Below are positions 24,894 through 32,874 of a DNA stretch of 45,449 nucleotides, in pieces. The DNA is taken from positions 1-45,449 of the forward strand of contig CASFXG010000005.1 in NCBI GenBank assembly GCA_949298635.1. Reading direction: 5' to 3'. The translations under genes and the position numbers were made by a program. The notes under the pieces are model-generated. The model was not told where the DNA came from and ran no database searches. It worked only from the letters and a program-made list of their open reading frames with translations. The stretch comes from an uncultured Coriobacteriaceae bacterium. Lineage in GTDB: Bacteria > Actinomycetota > Coriobacteriia > Coriobacteriales > Coriobacteriaceae. The stretch's first letter is position 1. Each line of letters opens with the position of its first letter.

Positions 24894-26237
24894 ATGGAGC
24901 TCGAGTTTCGGCAGCGTCATGCGCAGATCCTGTCGATGCAGATGCGGCAATCGCTGCAGATCCTTCGCATGAGTGAAATCGAGATTCTTTCGTATATAGC
25001 TCAGGTTGCGGAAGAGAATCCACTTGTCGATCTTGAGCAGGTCGACGAGATGATAGATGCTGGCGTACGCGAGTTTGACGCGTTCGAAGCTGATTCGCTG
25101 GGTGATGCCGCCGAAGATGATGATGGGAACTACGGATATCTTCGCGAAAGCTCCGAAGCAGCTGAAGATGTGTGGGATATGCGCCGCGCCGCCGCATCTC
25201 TTCAGGACGATTTGATGTTCCAGCTTGGTGCGCTCGACGTCACCCCTTCTGTTGCGCGCGTCGCTGAGTTCTTGATTTACAGCCTTGATGAGCGCGGATA
25301 CCTGCCATTTTCTCATGAGGAACTTGCAGCTGATTGCGGCACGGACACCGCGCTAGTAGAGTACTGCATCAACCTCATACAAGGATTCGAACCCGCTGGT
25401 GTCGGCGCACATGATCTTCGCGAATGTTTGATGCTGCAAGTCCCACCAGACAGTCTCGAGGCTCGCGTCATTGTCGACGGCCTAGATGACCTTGCCTGCG
25501 GGCGCATTCGACCACTCGCGGAGCGCTATGGTGTCTCAGAGCGAGATATCGATATCGCTCGCGCTGCGATTGCGGCGCTGAACCCTTTGCCTGCTCGCGG
25601 TTATCCGGGAGATGATATCGCCTTCGCGATTCCCGAGGTGGTCGTATTCACTACGGGAAGAGATCTAGACGTGAAGTACTGCGGTCGCTTTTCCGAACCT
25701 TTAAGAATCGTTGAGTTTCCCGTGACCATCCCCGGTACCGAAGCGACCGATGTTTCAGCGTATCTTGATCGTCATCGCGAGCAGATTCGCTGGCTCAATC
25801 AAAGTATGAATATGCGCGCACGCACGCTTCTCGCGTGCTGCCGCGCCATCGTTGCATTTCAAGAGCCGTTTTTCCGCGGCATTACCTCGCATCCAAGAAG
25901 CATGACCCTTGCTGACATCGCTCGTCGTGTAGACATGCATGAGTCGACGGTGAGTCGCGCCATGCACGGAAAGTATGTACAGTGCGAACGAGGTTGCTTG
26001 GCGCTCACGAGCCTCTTTTCACGGAGCGTTGGAGGCTCCGACGGTAGCCATACACAGCGCGAGTTGTGTGACGAGATTTCCCGCCTCATTCTTGGCGAGG
26101 CAAAAGATGAGCCCCTGAGTGATATGCGCATCTCGAAGATGCTTGCCGAGAAAGGCGTGCGCATCTCGCGGAGAACGGTGGCGAAGTATCGTGACGCGAT
26201 GGGCATTCCCGCCGCTGCTGCACGCAAGCGGGGCTGA
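24894..26237 (+). CDS. rpoN: RNA polymerase sigma-54 factor RpoN
   Basis: A 447-residue sigma-54. Region I is recognisable at the N-terminus (ILSMQMRQSLQILRMS, then EENPLVDLE), which contacts activator and the -12 element. An acidic region II (about 50-105) leads to the core-binding region. A helix-turn-helix (SMTLADIARRVDMHESTVSR) lies near 330-375. The RpoN box is SRRTVAKYRD near residue 425, two conservative changes from the canonical ARRTVAKYRE. The ATG at 24894 is chosen because region I starts there; its ribosome site is weak, suggesting coupling to the HPr gene. Sigma-54 is commonly described as absent from Actinobacteria, so the gene is unusual; its cognate activator and promoters are adjacent. 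Confidence 0.95.
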   Translation: MELEFRQRHAQILSMQMRQSLQILRMSEIEILSYIAQVAEENPLVDLEQVDEMIDAGVREFDAFEADSLGDAAEDDDGNYGYLRESSEAAEDVWDMRRAAASLQDDLMFQLGALDVTPSVARVAEFLIYSLDERGYLPFSHEELAADCGTDTALVEYCINLIQGFEPAGVGAHDLRECLMLQVPPDSLEARVIVDGLDDLACGRIRPLAERYGVSERDIDIARAAIAALNPLPARGYPGDDIAFAIPEVVVFTTGRDLDVKYCGRFSEPLRIVEFPVTIPGTEATDVSAYLDRHREQIRWLNQSMNMRARTLLACCRAIVAFQEPFFRGITSHPRSMTLADIARRVDMHESTVSRAMHGKYVQCERGCLALTSLFSRSVGGSDGSHTQRELCDEISRLILGEAKDEPLSDMRISKMLAEKGVRISRRTVAKYRDAMGIPAAAARKRG

Positions 26238-26270
26238 TGCTTCCAACACGCCGGAGCCTAGAGGATTGCC

Positions 26271-26293
26271 GCTTGCGCTGGATGTGCGCAAGC
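26271..26293. terminator. Small hairpin between rpoN and the YugP-like gene
   Basis: Arms GCTTGCGC / GCGCAAGC with a 7-nt loop lie between the two convergent genes. There is no clear T-run, so terminator function is only possible. Confidence 0.35.
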
Positions 26294-26321
26294 TTGAAGT
26301 CGTATCCTGCGTGGAACGCGA

Positions 26322-27062
26322 TCACCGCTTCTTCTGCTTAGATGCTGCTTTGCTTTTGGCCGAGATGCCGTCCACGTCATGTATGAGATGCGTCGTGGGT
26401 TTGATGGACTTGAAAAGATCGGCGATCGGTTGGAAAGGAAATTGAACCGTCGAGAGAGCAAGAGCTCCTGTGAGCTGTGAAAGCGCCGATGCCGCTTCAG
26501 GTTCCAGTGCAAGTTCGCGGCGTGCGTATGCCTCGGCGCGGCGTGTGACCGAGCATTCGAGCGGCAGGCAAATGAGGGCATAGAGGATCCCGCCGGCGTA
26601 GATGGAGATCCCTGCAAGCAGTCCGGGGCGCCATTGGGCAATCGCGCAGATCACGATGAGCAACGGCGCCACCATGCTCGCGAGGCGCAAGATGAACCCG
26701 ACGAGGTTTTGCGCTTTGTAGACACCTCGATGCCAATCGAAGCTCTGCGCCCTGCCCAGCTCGCGCAGCACCGTGCCGTATTCGAAGAGGTTCCTCGCAT
26801 GCGCCGCCCTCTGTGCGATGTAGAGGGTGTTGCGACCCATATGAAAGACAACGCCAGTGCCCGTATGTTCGACGATGGAGCACGAGAGCTTCTCCTGTTC
26901 GCAATACGCACGCGCAAGCGCGAGCGGATCGGGGCATGAATCGCTCGTGGAGTTGCCTACCGCAAGTTTCGATGATTCACGCAGGTAATAGGACGAGAAC
27001 AAAGCGAGGACGATGCCGCCGACAACGATATAGAGCGGCGGGAACGAGACGAGGGATTCCAT
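26322..27062 (-). CDS. YugP-like membrane protein lacking the zinc-protease motif
   Basis: A 246-residue membrane protein that follows the layout of the YugP/Zn_peptidase_2 family: an N-terminal helix (PPLYIVVGGIVLALFSSYY), a cytoplasmic segment, then two helices (FILRLASMVAPLLIVICAI and LLAGISIYAGGILYALICL) and LPLECSVTRRAEAYARREL, matching LPVEF..S.RA of the family. Where active members have AAHEVGHA, this protein has VLRELGRAQ: both zinc-binding His are replaced by Arg, so it should be catalytically dead. The gene has a clear -24/-12 promoter on the minus strand, divergent from the PTS operon. Family assignment is by eye; a pseudo-protease role is inferred. Confidence 0.6.
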   Translation of the reverse strand: MESLVSFPPLYIVVGGIVLALFSSYYLRESSKLAVGNSTSDSCPDPLALARAYCEQEKLSCSIVEHTGTGVVFHMGRNTLYIAQRAAHARNLFEYGTVLRELGRAQSFDWHRGVYKAQNLVGFILRLASMVAPLLIVICAIAQWRPGLLAGISIYAGGILYALICLPLECSVTRRAEAYARRELALEPEAASALSQLTGALALSTVQFPFQPIADLFKSIKPTTHLIHDVDGISAKSKAASKQKKR

Positions 27063-27128
27063 CGGTTTCTTTCACTTCCCATACGTTAGGCATATGTCAT
27101 GACGCGCTGTCACAACCATTTTTCTTGT

Positions 27129-27144
27129 AGCAAATGCCATGCCA
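27129..27144 (-). promoter_or_regulatory. Sigma-54 promoter of the YugP-like gene
   Basis: On the minus strand the sequence is TGGCATGGCATTTGCT, preceded by GTAG. GG and GC are 10 bp apart and transcription would start about 55 bases before the gene. It is divergent from the promoter at 27266 with 121 bp between. Confidence 0.8.
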
Positions 27145-27265
27145 CTACGTTTCGCATGAGTAGTGTCGATGCTTCGCGAGCCATTTGCTCCAATGATAAG
27201 GAAGCTATTTATTTTCGCTGGTAGATGGTTTGTAAAAGCCAGTTATGGCCTCCTTCGAACAGTAG

Positions 27266-27281
27266 TGGCACGCATATTGCT
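27266..27281 (+). promoter_or_regulatory. Sigma-54 promoter of the EIIB-EIIC-EIID operon
   Basis: TGGCACGCATATTGCT fits the -24/-12 consensus (TGGCAC-N5-TTGCW) exactly. It lies 54 bp before the EIIB start codon. Binding sites for the LevR-type activator are expected in 27145-27265, but I found no clear inverted repeat there. Confidence 0.88.
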
Positions 27282-27335
27282 GCAAAGGAGGGCATTGGTA
27301 ACCTCCACGATTTTTACGAAGGGAGGAGGGTGATC

Positions 27336-27827
27336 ATGGGGACGATTGTCATGACCCGAATCGACGCCCGTTTGGTACACGGTCAGGTTGCTGCGCGTTG
27401 GACGAAGTATCTGAACGCATCGAAGATCGTCATCGTGAGCGACCAGGTTGCATCCGACCCGTTTATGGTTGAGCTGTTCAACTTGGCTGCGCCGATGGGT
27501 ACGAGCGTGATCTGCTATTCGCTCGACGAGGCGGTCGCGGAATGGGAGAAAGATCGATTCGGTGATGGAAGGATCATCATCCTGTTCCAAGAGGTCCCGT
27601 TCGCGAAGAAGGCACTCGATAGTGGCATCGGATACGAGCGCATCAATGTCGGGCAGGTGCCCGGCGGACCTGGCCGTCAACACGCCGTCGAAACGGTGAG
27701 CTTGAGTCAGGAGGAGTTCGAGATGCTTGCGGCAATCGAGCAGGCAGGTGTCGAGGTGTACTTCCAGTCCGTGCCCGATGTGGCAGAGACGCCGCTATCG
27801 AAAGTCGCGCCTAAGTTCAAAGCGTAA
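27336..27827 (+). CDS. PTS mannose-family EIIB component, sigma-54 operon
   Basis: A 163-residue EIIB with the phospho-His in RIDARLVHGQV (about residue 14) and the NVGQVPGG motif near 107. The ATG at 27336 follows a strong GGGAGGAGGG; longer in-frame starts would begin upstream of the sigma-54 transcription start and were rejected. It is the first gene of EIIB-EIIC-EIID and is partnered by the EIIA at 24174. The arrangement (LevR-type activator, sigma-54, mannose-family PTS) is that of the Bacillus lev and Listeria mpt systems. Confidence 0.93.
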   Translation: MGTIVMTRIDARLVHGQVAARWTKYLNASKIVIVSDQVASDPFMVELFNLAAPMGTSVICYSLDEAVAEWEKDRFGDGRIIILFQEVPFAKKALDSGIGYERINVGQVPGGPGRQHAVETVSLSQEEFEMLAAIEQAGVEVYFQSVPDVAETPLSKVAPKFKA

Positions 27828-27845
27828 GTAAGGAGGAGAAGGCAG

Positions 27846-28595
27846 ATGGAAGCTATTCTTGAAGCGTTGATGATTGGCGCGCTGTACTATCTCGCAGTGT
27901 GCGACATCACGCCGTGGAGCCGTGTGTTCTCGCAGGCGGTGTTCTACGGACTGATCTTTGGTCTCATCTACGGCGACCTCACCCAGGGTATCATCCTGGG
28001 CGCAACCATCAACGCTCTGTATCTGGGTTTGTTTGCAACGGGAGGCAACCTTCCGAGCGACCAGGGCATGGCGGCGTGCTTCGCCATTCCTATCGCGCTT
28101 AAGTACGGCTTGTCCGCTGAAGTCGCCGTCTCGCTTGCCGTTCCGTTCGGCGTCATCGGCACCTTCCTTGACAACCTCATCCGCACTATCAATGGCGTGT
28201 GGAACCGCATGGCTCAGAAGCACATCGAAGAAGGCAAGTACGGCATGCTCAAGTACGACGCCGTGATTCTGCCTACCGTGCTTCGCTTCGTGCTCAACAC
28301 CATCGTGATGGCGATTATCGCTTATCTCGGCATGAGCAATGCAGAGCTCGTGCTTTCGTACTTCCCGGATTGGCTCATGCATGCCCTTACCGTTCTGGGT
28401 GGCGTGCTGCCTGGTCTCGGCTTCGTGCTCGCGACGATCTACCTCGGCCGCCGCAAGCTCCTCCCATTTGCAGTGCTGGGCTTCTTCATCTACACCATCA
28501 GCGGTGCGAGCATCGTAGTGCTCGGTGTGATCGGCGCCATGATTGCTCTGATTTACGTTGGCATGATGGACGACAAGAAGGCTGTTGAGGCCTAA
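27846..28595 (+). CDS. PTS mannose-family EIIC component
   Basis: A 249-residue polytopic membrane protein of the EIIC-Man/Sor family. The motif GLIYGDLTQGIILGATINAL near residues 38-57 and ATGGNLPSDQGM near 64 are diagnostic, followed by several further hydrophobic helices. It forms the sugar channel together with EIID, the next gene (32 bp downstream). The start has AAGGAGGAGAAGGCAG. It is a separate protein, whereas the paralogue at 12134 is fused to EIID. Confidence 0.93.
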   Translation: MEAILEALMIGALYYLAVCDITPWSRVFSQAVFYGLIFGLIYGDLTQGIILGATINALYLGLFATGGNLPSDQGMAACFAIPIALKYGLSAEVAVSLAVPFGVIGTFLDNLIRTINGVWNRMAQKHIEEGKYGMLKYDAVILPTVLRFVLNTIVMAIIAYLGMSNAELVLSYFPDWLMHALTVLGGVLPGLGFVLATIYLGRRKLLPFAVLGFFIYTISGASIVVLGVIGAMIALIYVGMMDDKKAVEA

Positions 28596-28626
28596 GGCCC
28601 CGAGAACCCAAGAAAGGAGATGCACT

Positions 28627-29496
28627 ATGGCCGAGAACGAGACCATGACGGCGCAACAGGATGCCCCGCAGGTAGAAGAGCAGGCGCAGCCCAAGAAGAC
28701 AATCAGTTCAAAAGCGATGCGTAAGACGTGCTTCCGCATGCTGACCTGGCACCGCGTCGCGAACAGCTTGGAATATCTCTATGGTACGGGCGTCGGGTAT
28801 GCGATGATGCCGGTGCTCGAGGAGCTTTACGGCGATGATTCCGATGAGCTCAAGCAGGCTGCTCAGCGCCATATCGCTCCGTATATCTCCGAGATGAACC
28901 TCGGTAACTGCATTATCGGCGCAGCGGTTGCCATGGAAGAGGACCGCGCAAACGGTGCCCCCATTCCCGCTGAGCTCATTTCCGCTACCAAGTCCGGCCT
29001 CATGGGTCCCTTTGCGGGCTTCGGCGACACGCTGCTGTATGCGACGCTTGCACCCATTCTGCGTTCACTGTTCCTCGCGTTCGCGCTTCAGGGTGCGGTC
29101 ATCGGCTGCTTCGGCGAAGTGGTCGAGCGCGTGATCTGCTTCATCATTGGCTGGATTACCTACTTCCAGGGATACAAGCTTGGTCGCACGTCGCTGCTCA
29201 CGATTCTTAAGAGCAACAAGATCGAGCAGGTGCTCGTGTTCGCAGCGGTTATGGGCATGTTCATGCTCGGCGCCATGGGTGCCCAGTATACGAAGCTCAC
29301 CACTCCGCTTGTTCTGAATATCAGTGGTGGAGAGTACGTGCTCCAGGACATGATCAACAGCTTGCTGCCCGGCCTCATGCCGTTCACGCTGCTTGCATGC
29401 TGCTATGCCTACATGGCAAACGGCGGCAAGTATCTGCGCATGCTGCTGGTCGTGCTCGTGGTGTGCATTGCGGGTAGCTTGGTGGGAATCTTCTAA
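28627..29496 (+). CDS. PTS mannose-family EIID component
   Basis: A 289-residue EIID subunit. The N-terminal ~30 residues are polar and Gln-rich, then come the family motifs (CFRMLTWHRVANSLEY; SGLMGPFAGFGDTLLYATLAP) and C-terminal membrane helices ending SLVGIF. The ATG at 28627 follows AAGAAAGGAGATGCAC; an in-frame start 42 bp upstream lacks such a site. It completes the operon, which ends at the hairpin at 29528-29562. Confidence 0.93.
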   Translation: MAENETMTAQQDAPQVEEQAQPKKTISSKAMRKTCFRMLTWHRVANSLEYLYGTGVGYAMMPVLEELYGDDSDELKQAAQRHIAPYISEMNLGNCIIGAAVAMEEDRANGAPIPAELISATKSGLMGPFAGFGDTLLYATLAPILRSLFLAFALQGAVIGCFGEVVERVICFIIGWITYFQGYKLGRTSLLTILKSNKIEQVLVFAAVMGMFMLGAMGAQYTKLTTPLVLNISGGEYVLQDMINSLLPGLMPFTLLACCYAYMANGGKYLRMLLVVLVVCIAGSLVGIF

Positions 29497-29527
29497 TCGA
29501 AATCTCGCACCTCCGAGAGCCCACCCG

Positions 29528-29568
29528 AAGCAGGCGGTCGACATCGCGTCGGCCGCCTGCTTGCGTTT
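29528..29568 (+). terminator. Terminator of the EIIBCD operon
   Basis: A 15-nt arm on each side (AAGCAGGCGGTCGAC / GTCGGCCGCCTGCTT, one mismatch) with a 5-nt loop, then GCGTTTC. The T-run is short. Confidence 0.65.
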
Positions 29569-29601
29569 CTGGCCAAGGTTCACGGCTCGAGCATCGTGCA
29601 C

Positions 29602-29634
29602 CATGATTAAATATATTTAATTTCTTGAATCATG
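29602..29634. repeat. Nested A/T-rich palindrome
   Basis: ATTAAATATATTTAAT (29606-29621) is a perfect 16-bp palindrome. A further CATGATT / AATCATG pair encloses it (29602-29608 and 29628-29634). It lies between the convergent EIID and thrB genes; function unknown. Confidence 0.4.
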
Positions 29635-29731
29635 ATGGAAGGCTGGGACTTCCAAGCCAGAGAGCGCTTAGATATTCCGCGAGCACAAGAGATGGGAAGA
29701 ACCCATCTGACTGATAATGCTCGTCGCACCC

Positions 29732-30613
29732 CTATAGGTACTCGATCTGCGCCCCGGCGTTGTCGCAGGTGAGGATGTGCGTCTCGCACTCCGGGAACTG
29801 CTCGCGCAGGCGCACCTGGAGGAACTTCGCCACGATGGTGTCGTCCGTTACGGCCATGAGTGTCGAGCCAGAGCCGGAAATCCAGAGCGTCTTCGCCCCG
29901 CCTTCGAGGCACGTGGCGCGGATGGCGTCGTAATCCGGGATGAGCTCGCGGCGATACGGCTCCTGTAGGCGGTCGTCGTTCGCGGCGGCGATGAGGTCGG
30001 TGTTGCCCGTTTCGAGCCCGCGCGTGAGCCCGGCGATGCGCCCCATCTGCCACACGGCGGTGGAGAGCGGCACCTCTTGCGGCACCACCTTGCGCGCCTC
30101 GCTCGTGTGCACCTCGTACGGCGGGATGATGGTCACGAAGCGCAGGCGGTCGCTCACCTCATAGCGTAGGCAGCGCGGCAGCTCGCCCGTGGGCGTGAAC
30201 GAGCACACGGCGGCGCCGAGGAGCGCCGGTGCGACGTTGTCTGGGTGCCCTTCCATCTGGGCGGCGAGTGCGACGAGCTCGTCGCGCGTCACCGTGCGGC
30301 GTGCGAGGGCGGCCGCTCCCATGATGCCCGCGACGACGCAGGTCGAGCTCGACCCCAGGCCGCGCGCGACGGGGATGTCGGTCTCGATGTGGATGGAGAT
30401 GGGGAACGGCTCCAGCCCCCAGGCGTCAAGCGCCTGCACGAAGGCTTGGTAGACCATGTTGTCTTCGTTTTGGAACTCCTCGGGACACCCCGTGATGGCG
30501 AGCGCGTCGGCGTGGTCGAAGGTGAAGTGCGAATAGAGCGACACCGCCATGCCAAGCGTGTCGTAGCCAATGCCCAGATTCGCGCTGGTAGCAGGTACGG
30601 TGACTTTGATCAT
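29732..30613 (-). CDS. thrB: Homoserine kinase
   Basis: A 293-residue GHMP-family kinase that phosphorylates homoserine to O-phosphohomoserine, the substrate of threonine synthase. The ATP-binding PVARGLGSSSTCVVAG lies near residues 82-97, the N-terminal VPATSANLGIGYDTLG motif is typical of ThrB, and motif 3 is ISGSGSTLMAV. The start has an AAAGGAG site. It is close to, but not in one operon with, thrC (31217-32776), both being leftward. Homoserine dehydrogenase is not in the window. Confidence 0.93.
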   Translation of the reverse strand: MIKVTVPATSANLGIGYDTLGMAVSLYSHFTFDHADALAITGCPEEFQNEDNMVYQAFVQALDAWGLEPFPISIHIETDIPVARGLGSSSTCVVAGIMGAAALARRTVTRDELVALAAQMEGHPDNVAPALLGAAVCSFTPTGELPRCLRYEVSDRLRFVTIIPPYEVHTSEARKVVPQEVPLSTAVWQMGRIAGLTRGLETGNTDLIAAANDDRLQEPYRRELIPDYDAIRATCLEGGAKTLWISGSGSTLMAVTDDTIVAKFLQVRLREQFPECETHILTCDNAGAQIEYL

Positions 30614-30815
30614 GGGTACTCCTTTGAGACCGTGGGTATCTCTATCCTAACAGGGGCCAAGTAGAGCATCGTTATATGCTAAACGAAATAACAGATTGAT
30701 AATGTGAACGGCATGGTGTTGGGCTGGGTGCAGCTGTGGCTGGTCTTGAAGGTTGCCAGCGTCTACTCAAGGGTAGAATGTATAACTATCGACCCGCTGA
30801 TGTAAGGGGGATGCC

Positions 30816-31115
30816 ATGGAGTACTTGCCTCGTGTTGTTCAGGCAGTCGCTGGTGATGACTACACGGTATACGCTTACTTTTCTGATGGGTCGGTGCGCC
30901 GTGCAGACATTAAGCCGCTTATCGAAAAAGGCGGCGTGTTTTCCCACTTGGCCGACAGAGATTTCTTCGTGGATAGGCTGACCGTTATGAACGGTGCGGT
31001 TGCATGGGATGTGGCGGGAAATCGCGATGAAACCGCCTGTATAGATCTTGATCCTTGGAAGATGTACGAAACGAGCGAGTTGGTTGACGACCCGCTTGCC
31101 GAGGATGCGGCGTAG
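30816..31115 (+). CDS. DUF2442 domain protein
   Basis: A 99-residue protein of the DUF2442 type: the N-terminal MEYLPRVVQAVAGDDYTVYAYFSDGSVRRADIKPL strand pattern and the C-terminal WDVAGNRDETACIDLDPWKMYE block are characteristic (shown here only as key parts: FSDGSVRRADIKPL and DETACIDLDPW). Function is unknown; relatives often neighbour DUF4160 genes in toxin-antitoxin-like pairs, but no DUF4160 gene is next to it here. The ATG at 30816 has AAGGGGGATGCC. It is inserted between leftward thrB and thrC and transcribed against them. Confidence 0.75.
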   Translation: MEYLPRVVQAVAGDDYTVYAYFSDGSVRRADIKPLIEKGGVFSHLADRDFFVDRLTVMNGAVAWDVAGNRDETACIDLDPWKMYETSELVDDPLAEDAA

Positions 31116-31216
31116 ATTCTGAATCATATTGGGGGTCGGGCATATCGTCCGCCGCGAGTTCCGCAGTGAGCAAGGACTGCTTGAAGCGGAGAACGATACG
31201 CCCGGCTTCCAAAGCC

Positions 31217-32776
31217 TTACAGCTTCAGCGTCGCCTGTTCGACGAAGCCTGCCATGCCATCGATATCGACAACGTCGTTGTGCAGCACGGGTGCCTCTTG
31301 CAGGGAGGCGAGCTGCGCGGGCGGAGTGGTCCCCGTTGCAGCGGCTAGCACGTCCATGCATGCGAAGTCATCTTCGGACACGTCGAGGCCGATTGCTTCG
31401 GCCACGGCGCGCGGGAACTTGTAGGGGCTCGCAGTCGAGAGCAGCACGCGGGCGCGGGAGCCGGGCGCGGGCGCTACCTGCTCGAGCGCGTGGTAGCCGC
31501 AGGCGGTATGCGGGTCCATAAGGTAGCCGTGGCTCTCCCAGCAAGCGTGGATCGCCGCCGCGACCTCCTCCTCGCTCGCCCAAGCACACGCGAACACCTC
31601 CTGGATGCGCGCAAGCAGATCCTTCGGCACCTCATAGCGTCCGGTCTCGGCAAGGCTCTGCATGAGCGAGGCCACGAGTTCGCAGTCGCCGCCGCTCAGG
31701 TAGTAGAGCATGCGCTCGAGATTCGACGAGATGAGGATGTCCATAGAAGGCGAGGTGGTGGTGAAGAAGGGACGGTTACGGTCGTACACGCCGGTGGTGA
31801 GGAAGTCGAAGAGCACGTTGTTTGTGTCGCTCGCCACGATGAGCTTCGCCACGGGAAGGCCGAGGAGCTTCGCGTAATAGCCGGCGAGTACGTCGCCGAA
31901 GTTGCCTGTGGGGACGCAGAATTCGACCTCGTCGCCCGCTTTGATCGTACCCGCGCGCAGCAGCTGCGCATAGGCGGCGAAGTAGTACACGACCTGCGGC
32001 ACGAGGCGGCCCACGTTGATGGAGTTCGCGCTGCTGAGCGTCCAGCCTGCGTTACTCAGCCGTTCGGCGAGCGCGCGGTCGGCGAAGATGCGCTTCACGG
32101 CGCTCTGCGCGTCGTCGAAGTTGCCGCGCACAGCGCATACGTTAACGTTGCCGCCGGCCTGCGTGGTCATCTGCAGCTCCTGCACGCGGCTGACCTTGCC
32201 CTCGGGATAGAACACGGTGATGCCGCAGCCGGGTGCGTCGGCGAAGCCGGCGAGCGCAGCCTTGCCCGTGTCGCCGGAGGTGGCGGTAACGATCATGACG
32301 CGCTCGGCAGGGCTGGCGGCGTCAGAGCCGCTGGCGGGCACGGCGCCGGCGTTCGCGCGCGCCATGAGCCGCGGGAGCATCTGCAAGGCGACGTCCTTGA
32401 ACGCGCTCGTGGGGCCATGGAAGAGCTCGAGCACCGATGTCGCGCCGTCGCCCGTAACGCCTGTCCCTTTTGTCATGACATTGGGGACTGTCCCCAATGT
32501 CAGGAGGGGGGTGACTTCGGGGCTTGCGAAGGTGCCGTCGTAGGCTTCGCGCACGCACGCGGCGATCTCGTCCGCCGTGTAATCAGGAAGTAACAATTGC
32601 AGTACGGCACGGGCGATGTCGTGATACGACTGTTCGGCAAGGTCTGCTACCTCGACTCTTTCCGAACCGAGCGCGTCGCAGACGTACAGACCGCCGTCCG
32701 GCGCCAGCCCTTCGCGAATCGCCTCCTTTGAGGTGCGAGAAATAGCCCGTGAACGTGTACTATGATACAGATTCAT
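31217..32776 (-). CDS. thrC: Threonine synthase
   Basis: A 519-residue PLP enzyme converting O-phosphohomoserine to threonine. The PLP-binding Lys is in GPTSAFKDVALQ and the phosphate-binding loop in VTATSGDTGKAAL. The ATG at 32776 follows CGAGGAGC and is preferred over 32812. Between SPEVTPL and VLELFHGPTSAFKD the protein carries about 20 extra residues. Part of these is encoded by a perfect 12-bp-arm palindrome (32476-32502), read in frame as LTLGTVPNV. This looks like insertion of a small repeat into a tolerated surface loop; the reading frame is intact, so activity is probably kept. Confidence 0.92.
   Translation of the reverse strand: MNLYHSTRSRAISRTSKEAIREGLAPDGGLYVCDALGSERVEVADLAEQSYHDIARAVLQLLLPDYTADEIAACVREAYDGTFASPEVTPLLTLGTVPNVMTKGTGVTGDGATSVLELFHGPTSAFKDVALQMLPRLMARANAGAVPASGSDAASPAERVMIVTATSGDTGKAALAGFADAPGCGITVFYPEGKVSRVQELQMTTQAGGNVNVCAVRGNFDDAQSAVKRIFADRALAERLSNAGWTLSSANSINVGRLVPQVVYYFAAYAQLLRAGTIKAGDEVEFCVPTGNFGDVLAGYYAKLLGLPVAKLIVASDTNNVLFDFLTTGVYDRNRPFFTTTSPSMDILISSNLERMLYYLSGGDCELVASLMQSLAETGRYEVPKDLLARIQEVFACAWASEEEVAAAIHACWESHGYLMDPHTACGYHALEQVAPAPGSRARVLLSTASPYKFPRAVAEAIGLDVSEDDFACMDVLAAATGTTPPAQLASLQEAPVLHNDVVDIDGMAGFVEQATLKL
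32476..32502. repeat. Palindromic element in frame inside thrC
   Basis: Perfect arms TGACATTGGGGA / TCCCCAATGTCA with a 3-nt loop (CTG), preceded by TGTCATGACA (32471-32480), itself a palindrome. It is translated as part of threonine synthase at a point where the usual sequence is shorter. Confidence 0.75.
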
Positions 32777-32874
32777 GTGGAAGCTCCTCGTGTACGCTGG
32801 AGTTCTGCCCATGTCATGGTATCAGAGCACGTCGCGCACGCGGTGGTAGGCACAAGAAAGGTAACCTTCTCGTT

